Shown here in pieces: positions 9,901 through 16,112 of a stretch of 20,958 bases of DNA. Origin of the DNA: an uncultured Actinomycetes bacterium (GTDB lineage Bacteria; Actinomycetota; Actinomycetes; Nanopelagicales; Nanopelagicaceae). The DNA is taken from contig CAIWXY010000137.1 of assembly GCA_903916775.1 (NCBI GenBank), positions 1 through 20,958 on the forward strand. Direction: 5' to 3'. The notes under the pieces were generated by a model that saw nothing but the letters and a program-made list of their open reading frames with translations, was not told the origin of the DNA and made no database searches. Every line of letters starts with the position of its first letter. Position 1 is the stretch's first letter. The position numbers and the translations under genes are program-made.

Positions 9901-11445
9901 GGAAATGGCGGCACGCCGGCAGAATCTAGTGCTGGCATGACCTTTGGATCTTCAACCCCAATAGTTTTGCCGAATGCGGTTCGAAATAGTTATGTTTTTG
10001 GTGGCTGGTACTCAGATCCGAGTGCTGGCTATTTAATCGGAGCAGCTGGTGCCAGCTATTCACCAACTTCTTCACTCTCTGCATATGCACATTGGATACA
10101 AGGGTCTCTTGCGGGGATTGGTCCTGCAACCCAGATTGCACAGGTAACTGTTCACGCGGGGTACGACTCAGCTTTCACAGCAGGAACTAATGGAAGTACT
10201 GCAACTGTGAATTACGTGGCCGATTCTCTTCCTGACGGAACCGTACTGACCGCTTTCCTTGAGAACACAACAACAAGAGTTGCACCTTTACTTTCAACGA
10301 CTGCAACCCCGATACTTTCACTGGTTCTCGCCTGGATTGCCCCGGATGGAACTGTGCCCGATACTGTTGCTGGAAAACCGCTTGTTCTTACGGTAGCAAA
10401 TCCAAATATCAGTATTGGATCAAAGGTCTACGGTCTTATCGGCAATAATCCTAGCCTTTTAGGGACGGCCACCATTAATGGTCAAGTTCAAGTCTCTATC
10501 TCGCAAGATCCTGATGTCGTTGTGGCGCAGGTGGCGCCTGATGCGCCTACGAATGTAGTTGCACAGGGCACTAGCTCAACTTCAGCTACAGTTTCTTGGA
10601 ATGCGTCTGCAAGTAATGGCGGCTCAACAGTTACCTCCTATGTTGCAACATCAAATCTTGGATCTAGCTGCACCTCTACAACAACCACTTGCATGGTAAG
10701 TGGACTTACATCTGGAATTCCAATCACATTTAGCGTGATTGCAACCAATGCAATTGGAAACAGCGCGTCTAGCCCTACATCCACGGCGATTACTCTCACT
10801 CTTCCTCCTGTGATAGTCACATCACCGCCTGTAGCGCCAGTCATTGCGACTGCACCATCAGGTATTCCGACCCAACCAGTTGTGCCTGTCATGCCTCAAG
10901 CAGCAACAACGAATGGCGCTCCAGAAGTTGGACCAAACCCAACTCCCACACCAATTGTTGTTCCAACTCCGGTTATCACTCCAGTTCCAACGCAAGATCC
11001 TGTCAAGGTCGGAGATGGTCAAATCACTCAAGATGCCACACATCTTGCGATGACTGATGCCAGTAAGGCGGCAATAGCAGTTGTGCCAGCTATCAGCATT
11101 TACTCAATTTCTCGAAACCTTCAATTGAGCAAATTTGATATGGCGTATCTAAAAGCATACGTGTCGACTCTCAAACCACACGCACAGGTAGTCTGTATTG
11201 GTTACACGTATACACGCTTTGCTTCTCTTGTGTCTGCAACTGCACTTGCCAAAAAGCAAGCATTGGCTCTTTGTGCAATTATTAAAAGGGATCGTCCAAT
11301 ACTTCATACCTCAATAGTGATTCTTCCTGCGAGCAAGGCGCCGCTGGCTGCTAGCGGAGCAAAGTGGGTTGCAGTCAGTTATCGAGTGGATGGCTATCAG
11401 ACATCAATGATCAAGCAAAAAGCTAAGTCGACTGTGAAAAATTAA
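3955..11445 (+). CDS. Giant secreted multidomain surface/adhesin-like protein
   Basis: A 2,496-residue protein, probably exported and acting at the cell surface in adhesion or matrix contact; its ligand is unknown. Order of parts by residue: signal peptide 1-48 ending in AHA; LamG/concanavalin-like domain about 50-245; Cys-paired Ig-like repeat about 305-390; cadherin-like beta-sandwich about 394-488; further Ig-like repeats about 490-837, three with Cys pairs; BspA-type leucine-rich repeats about 840-1100; FN3 about 1101-1197; two related beta units about 1200-1364; nine Flg_new repeats 1367-2049; FN3 about 2190-2280; Pro/Thr/Val-rich stalk about 2285-2350; C-terminal possible OmpA-like region to 2496. 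No LPXTG motif or C-terminal membrane segment is visible, so anchoring is unclear. A TTG at 3913 would add 14 residues; the ATG is preferred for its signal peptide and promoter position. The frame is intact throughout and looks more AT-rich than its neighbours by eye. Confidence 0.9.
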   Translation: MRGFPSILSARNLLNQNLARLLLVAILAPLAPFIQSIWLPNALPLAHASTPGSISITKTGSDPYGAYSGNDSIDFNFPAGHGLNDGRSFTIETWAWLGNSNPYGMVTMTAGDPSDVRTHYWNVRRSGYMMNPTTGTWFAEGNGTAYCNPTALTNAMPMGQWVDLAFERSLVSGAATDSIYINGVLSGSCSVGTSNANDDTVRIGTTSGYSNSNTSYFGPTRIIDGEAIYSSNFTPSTSFASYSSNSSGTGTTILNLAPTSTSALNYAQTPPYAPTLSYGAVTTDSNPTSSIPTESSSSLSPPIYLSRTFAINSGSYNPSYSFAGTAPTLTATASAGSGSITFSSATQSVCTVVSSGAVSFVAPGTCTISAQIATDGTYLALTSTPISFAVTSSTATLSALTSSAGSLTPTFSATTTSYAESVPNSTTSITLTPTVTQVNATVKVNGTSVSSGVASSSIPLTIGSNSINVAVTAQDGITTQSYSVTVTRQQTSQNISTTSVAPTHAAVAGATYTTSATASSGLSVAISLDATSTGCTINTGVVSFISSGTCVIDFNQAGNSTYSAASQIQQSFTVGKGALTLAFGSAPSGLIFGESAGTHTVTAVATPLSTGTISYSSLTSATCSVDGTTGSLTVIAAGLCTIAANDSGTANYAAATQVSQNISIAKATPTLSGFAIPGQNFGGSPIVLTPPSVSGALVGSFTYASGNTSVATISGSTLTSVGGGTSVITSTFVPSDSTDYNSAQESATVVVGQSPQVITINTSAPATGSLGSATYTPSALAPGGSVAIALDSSSTGCSLAGGAITFTGTGLCVINFSQSGNSSYLAATPAQQSISVYGITCSIGGSFYVTSSTIPTAAGQHCSGVATIPVGITGVAIAAFAPNTSSTNRNLTGLVFPSSGFVNIDQGGFENLGLTSVTVPSTVTVVGQYAFENNPLVSATIQGAGSGSTTYLGESVFANKVYGLGSGGTGIPLALTFGSGNIQVGDNFGSATNFASVNFGSGLSTIGVNAFKQNGISNWVPVIPATITTISANAFTYSPSMKVIEFGSSTTLNLTYIDPSAFDVGSLTSVQDCEVSGSTTVLHTYLATYQPNAVIWCDPVVASAPISLSGTASSGQASLTWSSGVSHNEPPVTDFLIQYRVNGTSLWNAFAHAASTSGAINVTGLSNGLTYDFQVAAINLIGVSPFSNVTDVRPLGLSFTPVFGSAISTPDGFTVDVTNFDPTYVWESATVTTGSGTISIGTAAGGLLPLTISGMSPGSIATISITAAKENYSDGIGYGSGSALKAALTPAISNVVANTGGFTATITDYDSNFSWSVHASPGNAAISNNQIVVTGVNPVTQVVLSVTSTRSGYASGLESMTATTLQLLQIHYDPNGATGGSCAVDSHNYNSNATAVILGNSAQSALSLSGYSFSGWTLNSDGSGHIYQSGDSFQLSSSSITFYAKWTPVPYTVTYQANGASSGAVPTDNSTYSIGQNAPVYGNSGNLARMGYAFAGWGYNATETNTVYSSGATYLIGASNVVLWAIWSPNTYSVTYDANGAGGLPSKTSDTYTTGTDPAALPTVGTMVKRGYVFAGWAVTVSGNPLSGPISVADNTKLYAQWNLANYPVSYTLGANGSGAIPLQANVNFGAPFTVATSNGISSTDSSQNTYAFVAWSDGVNTYAPGQSYVMKDAPVTLSALWTRIYNVTYSFNGGSVSVPIPDAQKVSGDTITVTSTTPVRDGYTFTYWLDQSGQSASNGETYTVSDNHYLFYAQWMANSYTITYDVNGGSSVPVEPNHTIGEIFTLPSAPTRTGYDFASWSDGSASYNAGAPYQIGDHSVVLQAQWVAQQYAISFDFNGGIGTPIVPIVYTFGNLATTLPASGPSRTDFTFSGWSSSPTSTSGLYSLAPSGNILLHAVWISSVYHLTFNAGDGLSDTSTAKVTIGQSIVMPGATRPNYTLEGWSTQNSGGNLINSATSFTPNSDVTLFAQWTLQTFTVTFNGNGGTPAESSAGMTFGSSTPIVLPNAVRNSYVFGGWYSDPSAGYLIGAAGASYSPTSSLSAYAHWIQGSLAGIGPATQIAQVTVHAGYDSAFTAGTNGSTATVNYVADSLPDGTVLTAFLENTTTRVAPLLSTTATPILSLVLAWIAPDGTVPDTVAGKPLVLTVANPNISIGSKVYGLIGNNPSLLGTATINGQVQVSISQDPDVVVAQVAPDAPTNVVAQGTSSTSATVSWNASASNGGSTVTSYVATSNLGSSCTSTTTTCMVSGLTSGIPITFSVIATNAIGNSASSPTSTAITLTLPPVIVTSPPVAPVIATAPSGIPTQPVVPVMPQAATTNGAPEVGPNPTPTPIVVPTPVITPVPTQDPVKVGDGQITQDATHLAMTDASKAAIAVVPAISIYSISRNLQLSKFDMAYLKAYVSTLKPHAQVVCIGYTYTRFASLVSATALAKKQALALCAIIKRDRPILHTSIVILPASKAPLAASGAKWVAVSYRVDGYQTSMIKQKAKSTVKN
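4870..6465 (+). repeat. Ig-like repeat region with four Cys-paired units
   Basis: Within the giant protein, four units share a pattern: a Cys, 14-16 residues of beta-strand sequence, a second Cys followed by T/V-I, then a Y-x-AA-type turn and a Q-S-like closing strand. The Cys pairs are at residues 350/366, 535/550, 623/640 and 797/812, suggesting one disulfide per unit in an exported protein. A cadherin-like sandwich (about 5135-5420) and one Cys-free Ig-like unit (about 5950-6205) interrupt the series. The DNA is well diverged between units. Confidence 0.7.
8053..10101 (+). repeat. Nine Listeria-Bacteroides (Flg_new) repeats
   Basis: Nine consecutive protein repeats of 71-82 residues occupy 8053-8298, 8299-8541, 8542-8766, 8767-9006, 9007-9228, 9229-9441, 9442-9660, 9661-9876 and 9877-10101. 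Each has the family pattern: a YxVTYDxNG-like opening, a central Y-x-F-x-G-W (or close variant), and an ending of the type L-x-A-x-W. The units are beta-grasp-like folds common in bacterial surface proteins and internalins. DNA identity between units is low, so this is an old expansion and not a recent tandem duplication. Confidence 0.9.
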
Positions 11446-11459
11446 GAAGTGAGTGTTTG

Positions 11460-12728
11460 TTAAATAACCTCGACCTGCGCACCTAGCGCGCGTAGGTCTT
11501 GCGCAAAGTTCGGATATCCGCGCTCAATATGAAACGCATCTTCCACGATAGTCACGCCGTCGCTGCAGAGCGCCGCTAAAACAAGTCCTGCACCTGCGCG
11601 AATATCTGTTGCCAATACAGGAGCACCAGAGAGCTGCTCTTTGCCTGAAATAGCCGCGTGGTGGCCATCTACGGTGATGTTGGCGCCTAGGCGCTGCAAT
11701 TCATTAACGAACATAAAGCGAGCTTCAAAGACATTCTCAGTCACAATTGCGCTGCCCGTAGCAATCGCATTGAGTGAGATCGCCATTGGTTGCAGATCTG
11801 TTGGAAATCCAGGGTAGGGAAGTGTTGCAACATCTACGGCGACCGGTCGTTTGTCCATCTTCACGCGAAATCCATCCGGAGTGGAAGTGATCACTGCACC
11901 AGCAGCAACCAACTTATCTAGCGGAATCTCGAGGTGATCTGCTCGACCACCTTTGATGGTGATATCTCCTTGGGTCATTGCCGCAGCAAATGCCCATGTT
12001 CCGGTAACAATGCGATCGGCAAGTGTGGAGTGATCAGCAGCGTGGAGTTCTTTGACGCCATTGACCGTAATAGTTGGAGAACCCAGACCTTCAATCTGAG
12101 CGCCCATCTTGATCAAGTACTCGCCAAGATCGATGATGTCCGGTTCGCGAGCAACATTATGAATAATTGTTGTGCCGCTCGCTAATACAGCTGCAGTCAT
12201 AATGTTCTCGGTAGCTCCCACGCTTGGGAATTTAAGTTCAATCTCTGCACCGCGCAACCCTGCTGGCGCGGTAGCAATGATGAATCCATGTTCGAAGCTG
12301 ATGGCGGCGCCCATCGCCTCAAGACCGGCAATATGAAAATCCAAGCCGCGAGAGCCAATAGCGTCGCCGCCGGGTAAAGAGATCTCGGCTTGATGTACTC
12401 GTGTCAGCAGTGGGCCCAAGACGTTGATGGAGGCACGTATTTTGCGGACTAAGTCATACTCGGCAATATGCCCTGGGGTCTGGGGGACTTCAATAGTCAT
12501 CACATTGGTCGCTGGATCAAAATCAACAACGCAGCCAAGGCGGCGTAGGAGTTCGGACATGATGCCCACATCGGCGATATCCGGGACATTGCGCAGAGTG
12601 TTTTTGCCCGGGGCGAGCAGTGATGCTGCCATCAATTTGAGCGCCGAGTTCTTGGCGCCAGTTACGGTTACTTCACCGACCAAGCGCGCGGGACCGGCTA
12701 TGCGAAGAGCGGTTGAACTCTCAGTCAT
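11460..12728 (-). CDS. murA: UDP-N-acetylglucosamine 1-carboxyvinyltransferase, fosfomycin-insensitive type
   Basis: MurA transfers enolpyruvate from phosphoenolpyruvate to UDP-GlcNAc, the first committed step of peptidoglycan precursor synthesis in the cytoplasm. The 422-residue protein has full family length. The Lys-Asn pair of the substrate site is at 26-27 (GAKNSALKLMAA), the active-site loop is at 118-125 and the C-terminal RGYPNF..LRALGA motif is present. The residue aligned with catalytic Cys115 of E. coli is Asp122 (PGGDAIGSR, codon at 12363-12365). The same Cys-to-Asp change in mycobacterial and chlamydial MurA is known to leave the enzyme active but resistant to fosfomycin. The stop is 14 nt from the convergent giant gene, with no terminator visible between. 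The gene is divergent from pduO. An AGGA lies only 2 nt before the ATG, so initiation is not fully clear. Confidence 0.97.
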   Translation of the reverse strand: MTESSTALRIAGPARLVGEVTVTGAKNSALKLMAASLLAPGKNTLRNVPDIADVGIMSELLRRLGCVVDFDPATNVMTIEVPQTPGHIAEYDLVRKIRASINVLGPLLTRVHQAEISLPGGDAIGSRGLDFHIAGLEAMGAAISFEHGFIIATAPAGLRGAEIELKFPSVGATENIMTAAVLASGTTIIHNVAREPDIIDLGEYLIKMGAQIEGLGSPTITVNGVKELHAADHSTLADRIVTGTWAFAAAMTQGDITIKGGRADHLEIPLDKLVAAGAVITSTPDGFRVKMDKRPVAVDVATLPYPGFPTDLQPMAISLNAIATGSAIVTENVFEARFMFVNELQRLGANITVDGHHAAISGKEQLSGAPVLATDIRAGAGLVLAALCSDGVTIVEDAFHIERGYPNFAQDLRALGAQVEVI

Positions 12729-12797
12729 GGTCCTACTTTCGGCTCGTGTGGGCTCCGGAATTTCCTAGTTTAACTGGTCTGATCGTACCTGCTCCAA

Positions 12798-12803
12798 TAG
12801 GCT
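12798..12803 (+). promoter_or_regulatory. Candidate leaderless -10 element of pduO
   Basis: TAGGCT ends 6 nt (GATCTC) before the ATG at 12810. There is no Shine-Dalgarno sequence in the gap, which supports a leaderless transcript. No clear -35 was seen. Confidence 0.45.
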
Positions 12804-12809
12804 GATCTC

Positions 12810-13385
12810 ATGGTTAATCTGACGCGTATCTACACAAAAACTGGCGACGATGGCACAACTTCTTTGGGAGATATGAGCCGTACATCAAAAAACGATCCGC
12901 GCCTTGAAGCGTATGCCGATGTTGATGAAGCTAACTCGAGCATTGGCGTTGTGCTCTCGCTCGGAGGCATTACCGACGAAGCTATGACCAAGCTTCTAGT
13001 CCGAATTCAAAACGATCTCTTTGATGTTGGCGCCGATCTCTGCACTCCAGTTATCGATAACCCAACTCACGAACCTCTTCGCGTCCTTGAAACCCAAGTG
13101 GCTTACCTAGAAGAGCAAATCGATTTTTATAACGAGTCACTAGAACCACTTCGTTCCTTTGTACTTCCATCAGGTACTGCGGCAGCTTCGCTCTTGCACG
13201 TTTCGCGAACCGTTGTTCGCCGCGCCGAGCGCTCAACTTGGCACGCTATTCACTCTTTCGGTGCAGGCGTCAATCCTTTGACTGCCAAATACCTCAATCG
13301 TCTATCAGATCTGCTCTTTGTTCTTGCGCGCACTACCAATAAAGAGATTGGTGATGTTCTCTGGGTACCTGGGGCTAATCGCTAA
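12810..13385 (+). CDS. pduO: ATP:cob(I)alamin adenosyltransferase, PduO type
   Basis: The enzyme transfers the adenosyl group of ATP to cob(I)alamin, making adenosylcobalamin, the cofactor of enzymes such as methylmalonyl-CoA mutase. The 191-residue protein is full length. The N-terminal ATP-binding motif is TRIYTKTGDDGTTSLG (residues 5-20), followed by AYADVDEANSSIG (35-46). The conserved active-site helix is RTVVRRAERSTW (133-144), and the C-terminal NRLSDLLFVLAR (163-174) is typical of the trimeric PduO/MMAB family. In many actinobacteria a homologue lies between the atp operon and murA, which fits its position here. It is divergent from murA and convergent with the Lys-rich secreted protein (20-nt gap). 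Confidence 0.96.
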   Translation: MVNLTRIYTKTGDDGTTSLGDMSRTSKNDPRLEAYADVDEANSSIGVVLSLGGITDEAMTKLLVRIQNDLFDVGADLCTPVIDNPTHEPLRVLETQVAYLEEQIDFYNESLEPLRSFVLPSGTAAASLLHVSRTVVRRAERSTWHAIHSFGAGVNPLTAKYLNRLSDLLFVLARTTNKEIGDVLWVPGANR

Positions 13386-13405
13386 TTAGTTTAGTGTGAA
13401 GTGCT

Positions 13406-14251
13406 TCAATTGGCTGGAGCAGGAGTTGCCGATGGTTGGATTGAAGGCAGAACGCTAGCCGCAGATGCGCTCTGGCTTGTTGAAGGCGTCGGTGTTGGAG
13501 TTGGCGCTAGGCTGATATCAACACCAGGTGCTGGCGTGAATGTGTCGCTCGGAACAGTTTCATCTGTCTGAGTAAGCCAACACTTGGCAGTTATGTTGGT
13601 GAATTTCATGGCGTTACCCAATGGCACACCGCTCACTAAAATAATCGTGCTCACGCTATGTGCAGCAGTTCCCGCTGAGAGCGTTCGCAGTGTTCCGAGT
13701 GCAATGATGTTCGCCGGATTACTTGGATCAGGTCCATTAAGTGTTGAATTTACTTCCCACCAAGAACATCCGTTTTGGGATGCTGCAAGAATCGCGCCGC
13801 ATGCAACTGCCTGAAGCGATGGATTGTTGGGGTCCGGAGCGCACTGATTTACCGAAGCTGAAGGATCTTTGCTCGTGGAGAGAATGCTGACCAACTCTTG
13901 TCCAGTAGGAATTCGTGCATAGACACCGCTAGCCGAAACAAATCCACTTGGCGGCCAATGAGGTGCAGGGGCAGGGGGTACGCCAATGCGTGGGCGAGGT
14001 CGGTAGTAATAATGATGAGCCACACTCTTGGTGGTTTTCTTGGGTGAAACCACTTTCTTGCTACCGACCTTGGTGGTGCTGACTTTCTTTACGACAGACT
14101 TTTTTGTGATCGAGGCAGTCGACTTCTTCGTCGTTGATTTCTTGACCACCGGATGCGGTTTAGGAGTTGGAGTCGCAGCAAAACTCGACGTTCCAGGTGC
14201 GAGCAGGGCAGTGGTGAGCAGAATTGATACATACCGCCACTTGCGAACCAT
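13406..14251 (-). CDS. Secreted Lys-rich protein of unknown function
   Basis: Not recognised as a characterised family. The 281-residue protein has a signal peptide (MVRKWRYVSILLTTALLAPG, likely cleaved near residue 25 after SSFA). A Lys/Ser/Thr/Val low-complexity segment follows at about 31-78 with many KK pairs, then a HHYYYRPRPR patch (79-88) and a Pro-rich linker. A globular-looking core at about 105-235 has four cysteines (137, 151, 162, 224), enough for two disulfides outside the cell, and a CSWWEV motif. The tail is Pro/Thr/Ser-rich and lacks an LPXTG motif or membrane anchor. The basic segment could bind teichoic acids, peptidoglycan or DNA, but that is inference. CAAAAT ends 6 nt before the ATG. 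Confidence 0.85.
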   Translation of the reverse strand: MVRKWRYVSILLTTALLAPGTSSFAATPTPKPHPVVKKSTTKKSTASITKKSVVKKVSTTKVGSKKVVSPKKTTKSVAHHYYYRPRPRIGVPPAPAPHWPPSGFVSASGVYARIPTGQELVSILSTSKDPSASVNQCAPDPNNPSLQAVACGAILAASQNGCSWWEVNSTLNGPDPSNPANIIALGTLRTLSAGTAAHSVSTIILVSGVPLGNAMKFTNITAKCWLTQTDETVPSDTFTPAPGVDISLAPTPTPTPSTSQSASAASVLPSIQPSATPAPAN

Positions 14252-14257
14252 GAAAGT

Positions 14258-14263
14258 ATTTTG
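14258..14263 (-). promoter_or_regulatory. Candidate leaderless -10 element of the Lys-rich secreted protein gene
   Basis: On the minus strand CAAAAT (4/6 match to TATAAT) is followed by six bases (ACTTTC) and the ATG at 14251. No ribosome-binding site is present in the gap. Confidence 0.35.
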
Positions 14264-14292
14264 CCGTATAGGTGCTGGGAAAGGTTAATCCT

Positions 14293-14296
14293 GGAG
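14293..14296 (+). promoter_or_regulatory. Ribosome binding site supporting the 14302 start
   Basis: GGAG lies 5 nt upstream of the ATG at 14302. This favours that codon over the upstream GTG at 14272 and the downstream GTG at 14320. Confidence 0.55.
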
Positions 14297-14301
14297 TTCA
14301 C

Positions 14302-14640
14302 ATGCGAGAGAATAAGGGGGTGAGTCCGCGTAGAAATCACCCTAAAGCTCGAGGCCGTGGTGGCCGTCAGGAGCCCGAGCGTGACCCAGCGACCTCATTT
14401 GCAAGCATTGAAGAACATGCCGAGGGAATCTATACGGTCCGCAAAATTACTGGATCGAGTTCTAATAAACCCTATAGATGCCCTGGCTGTGATCAATTAA
14501 TCCCTACTGCAACGCCACACATTGTTGCCTGGATCGATGACGATATTGATTCACGTCGTCATTGGCACACTGCATGTTGGGCGAAGAAAGATCATCGTCG
14601 TCCCAATACTGAACGCAGCAGAAACGCACCACGTTTTTAA
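14302..14640 (+). CDS. Small Zn-ribbon-like protein conserved in actinobacteria (often labelled ATP/GTP-binding protein)
   Basis: A 112-residue protein of unknown role. I recognise it as a conserved actinobacterial family often auto-annotated as an 'ATP/GTP-binding protein', but no nucleotide-binding loop is visible. It has a basic, Arg/Gly-rich N-terminus (1-30). The likely metal site is formed by C60-x-x-C63 (YRCPGCDQ), His73 and the block RRHWHTAC (His87, His89, Cys92). It ends in the family hallmark RSRNAPR. The best start is the ATG at 14302, with GGAG 5 nt upstream; the GTG at 14320 would begin MSPRRN, as I recall for homologues, so it remains possible. Its TAA stop shares a TTAA with the stop of the convergent aldehyde dehydrogenase gene. 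Confidence 0.85.
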   Translation: MRENKGVSPRRNHPKARGRGGRQEPERDPATSFASIEEHAEGIYTVRKITGSSSNKPYRCPGCDQLIPTATPHIVAWIDDDIDSRRHWHTACWAKKDHRRPNTERSRNAPRF

Positions 14641-16100
14641 CGATGAAGAAAAGTAATCACTCTCTTCAGAAGTCGATCAGTCGAAGGCTTTCGTTTGAAT
14701 GTTGTAAACGAAAGAGGTAGATCAAAAATAGGACGAACCACAGAGCGTGGATAGGTGAACTCTCGCAAACCTTCCGGGCCATGAATTCTTCCGTAGCCGC
14801 TATCTTTAGCACCGCCAAACGGAAGTGTAGACACACCCGCAAAAGCAATAACGGAGTTGATGGAGACCATTCCGCATTGCAATTGGGCTGCAATGGCCTT
14901 GCCGTTCTTCTTTGCCCATACAGATGCGCCAAGTCCATATTTACTTGCGTTTGCTCGTTGAATAGCTTCGGTCATAGTCGCTACGCGATTAATGGTGAGA
15001 GTAGGTCCGAAAGTTTCTTCTGCAACAGCCAAGCTATCTTCTGGAATATCGATCATGATGGTTGGCTCCACATATGGGGCCTGGACGGAGTCCGCGCTGC
15101 CAACCACAAACGTTGCACCGCGAGTAGCTGCATCTTTGATATGCGAATCAATGACCTTGAGTTGGGCTGGCATAGTTGAGGGGCCATAATCCACACCTGC
15201 TTGCAGAGTTGAAGCCTGTTTGGTTATCTCTGCAACAAACGCATCAGCAATGTCTTGATGCACATAGACGCGCTCGATACCAATACACGTCTGCCCACCA
15301 TTAGACATTGCTCCCCAAAGAACGCTCTCGACCGCTTTAGAAAGATCGGCATCCTTATCGATAATGGCTGGGTCTGTGCCACCGCACTCCAGCACAACTG
15401 GAATCATTCGGTTGGCACATGTTGCGGCGACTTTCTTGGCTGTAGCGGTCGATCCAGTGAAAGCCAACTTGTCGATCGCTGCTTGCGTGAGTGCAACACC
15501 TGTCTGTGGGCCTCCGGTGACAACAAAAAATACATTGGCGTTCGGTGCAACTTCGTTAAATGTTTCACCAAGCCAGTGTCCAACACCGGGGGTGAACTCA
15601 CTTGGCTTGAAGACAACCGAGTTGCCGGCTGCCAAGGCATAGGCAATTGAACCCATTGGAGTAAAAATTGGGTAGTTCCAGGGACCGATAACGCCCACGA
15701 CTCCGAAGGGAACATGCTGGACCTGAGCAGACATATTGGCGAAGAGAATTCCAGGCGCGCGATGAGATGTGCGCAGGTAGCGGTTGGCCTTCTTGGCGGC
15801 CCAGCTCAAATGTGAGAGAGCGAGAGAAATTTCTAGGTATGCATCGCTTACTGGCTTGCCAGTTTCTTCGCTGATGAGTGCTGCGATCTCATCGATTCGC
15901 GAAGTGATAAGAGCAGCCCATGCGCGAAGGATCTGCTTGCGACCGCTAAAACCAATTGACTGCCAACTCATCGCACCGACTCGAGCTCGTGCTACCGCTT
16001 GCTCTACATCAGCGGCCGAGGAGTCGCGATATCTGGCGATCTCAAGGCCAGTTCGAGGTGAGTAGGAGATGATTTCGGGGTGGGTTACTGGCGTGCTCAT
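14637..16100 (-). CDS. NAD(P)-dependent aldehyde dehydrogenase, succinate-semialdehyde dehydrogenase-like
   Basis: The enzyme oxidises an aldehyde to a carboxylate with NAD(P)+. The 487-residue protein has full family length. Key residues are present: the oxyanion Asn142 in GPWNYP, Lys165 and Glu168 of the cofactor site (FKPSE), the FTGS loop near 214-217, the general base Glu238 (VLECGGTDP), the nucleophile Cys272 (NGGQTCIGIERVYV) and EETFGP. The CIGIERVYV block and the HGPEGLREFTYPRS tail resemble mycobacterial GabD2-type succinate-semialdehyde dehydrogenases, but the substrate cannot be fixed. LECGGTDP differs from the usual LELGGKDP at two positions. It is divergent from an alpha/beta hydrolase across only 22 bp, so the two may be co-regulated. 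The end overlaps the stop of the small Zn-ribbon gene. Confidence 0.94.
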   Translation of the reverse strand: MSTPVTHPEIISYSPRTGLEIARYRDSSAADVEQAVARARVGAMSWQSIGFSGRKQILRAWAALITSRIDEIAALISEETGKPVSDAYLEISLALSHLSWAAKKANRYLRTSHRAPGILFANMSAQVQHVPFGVVGVIGPWNYPIFTPMGSIAYALAAGNSVVFKPSEFTPGVGHWLGETFNEVAPNANVFFVVTGGPQTGVALTQAAIDKLAFTGSTATAKKVAATCANRMIPVVLECGGTDPAIIDKDADLSKAVESVLWGAMSNGGQTCIGIERVYVHQDIADAFVAEITKQASTLQAGVDYGPSTMPAQLKVIDSHIKDAATRGATFVVGSADSVQAPYVEPTIMIDIPEDSLAVAEETFGPTLTINRVATMTEAIQRANASKYGLGASVWAKKNGKAIAAQLQCGMVSINSVIAFAGVSTLPFGGAKDSGYGRIHGPEGLREFTYPRSVVRPIFDLPLSFTTFKRKPSTDRLLKRVITFLHR

Positions 16101-16106
16101 GAAGTA

Positions 16107-16112
16107 AGACTA
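16107..16112 (-). promoter_or_regulatory. Candidate leaderless promoter of the aldehyde dehydrogenase gene
   Basis: On the minus strand TAGTCT is followed by six bases (TACTTC) and the ATG at 16100. TTAACT, a 4/6 match to the -35 consensus, lies 17 bp upstream at 16130-16135, inside the first codons of the divergent hydrolase gene. Confidence 0.55.

Noticed and set aside
8053..10101. CRISPR-like or recent tandem DNA repeats
   Set aside because: The periodicity exists at protein level only; the DNA of the units is too different and no short identical repeats with spacers are present.
11464..11512. GC-rich inverted repeats at the 3' end of murA as a terminator
   Set aside because: The repeats lie inside the coding region, the pairing has a long loop, and no T-run follows.
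13397..13408. Small inverted repeat TGAAG-TG-CTTCA between pduO and the Lys-rich gene as a terminator
   Set aside because: The stem is 5 bp with a 2-nt loop and no T-run follows on either strand.
15255..15650. 131-codon open frame on the plus strand opposite the aldehyde dehydrogenase gene
   Set aside because: It lies antisense to conserved coding sequence, with no start signal or recognisable domain.
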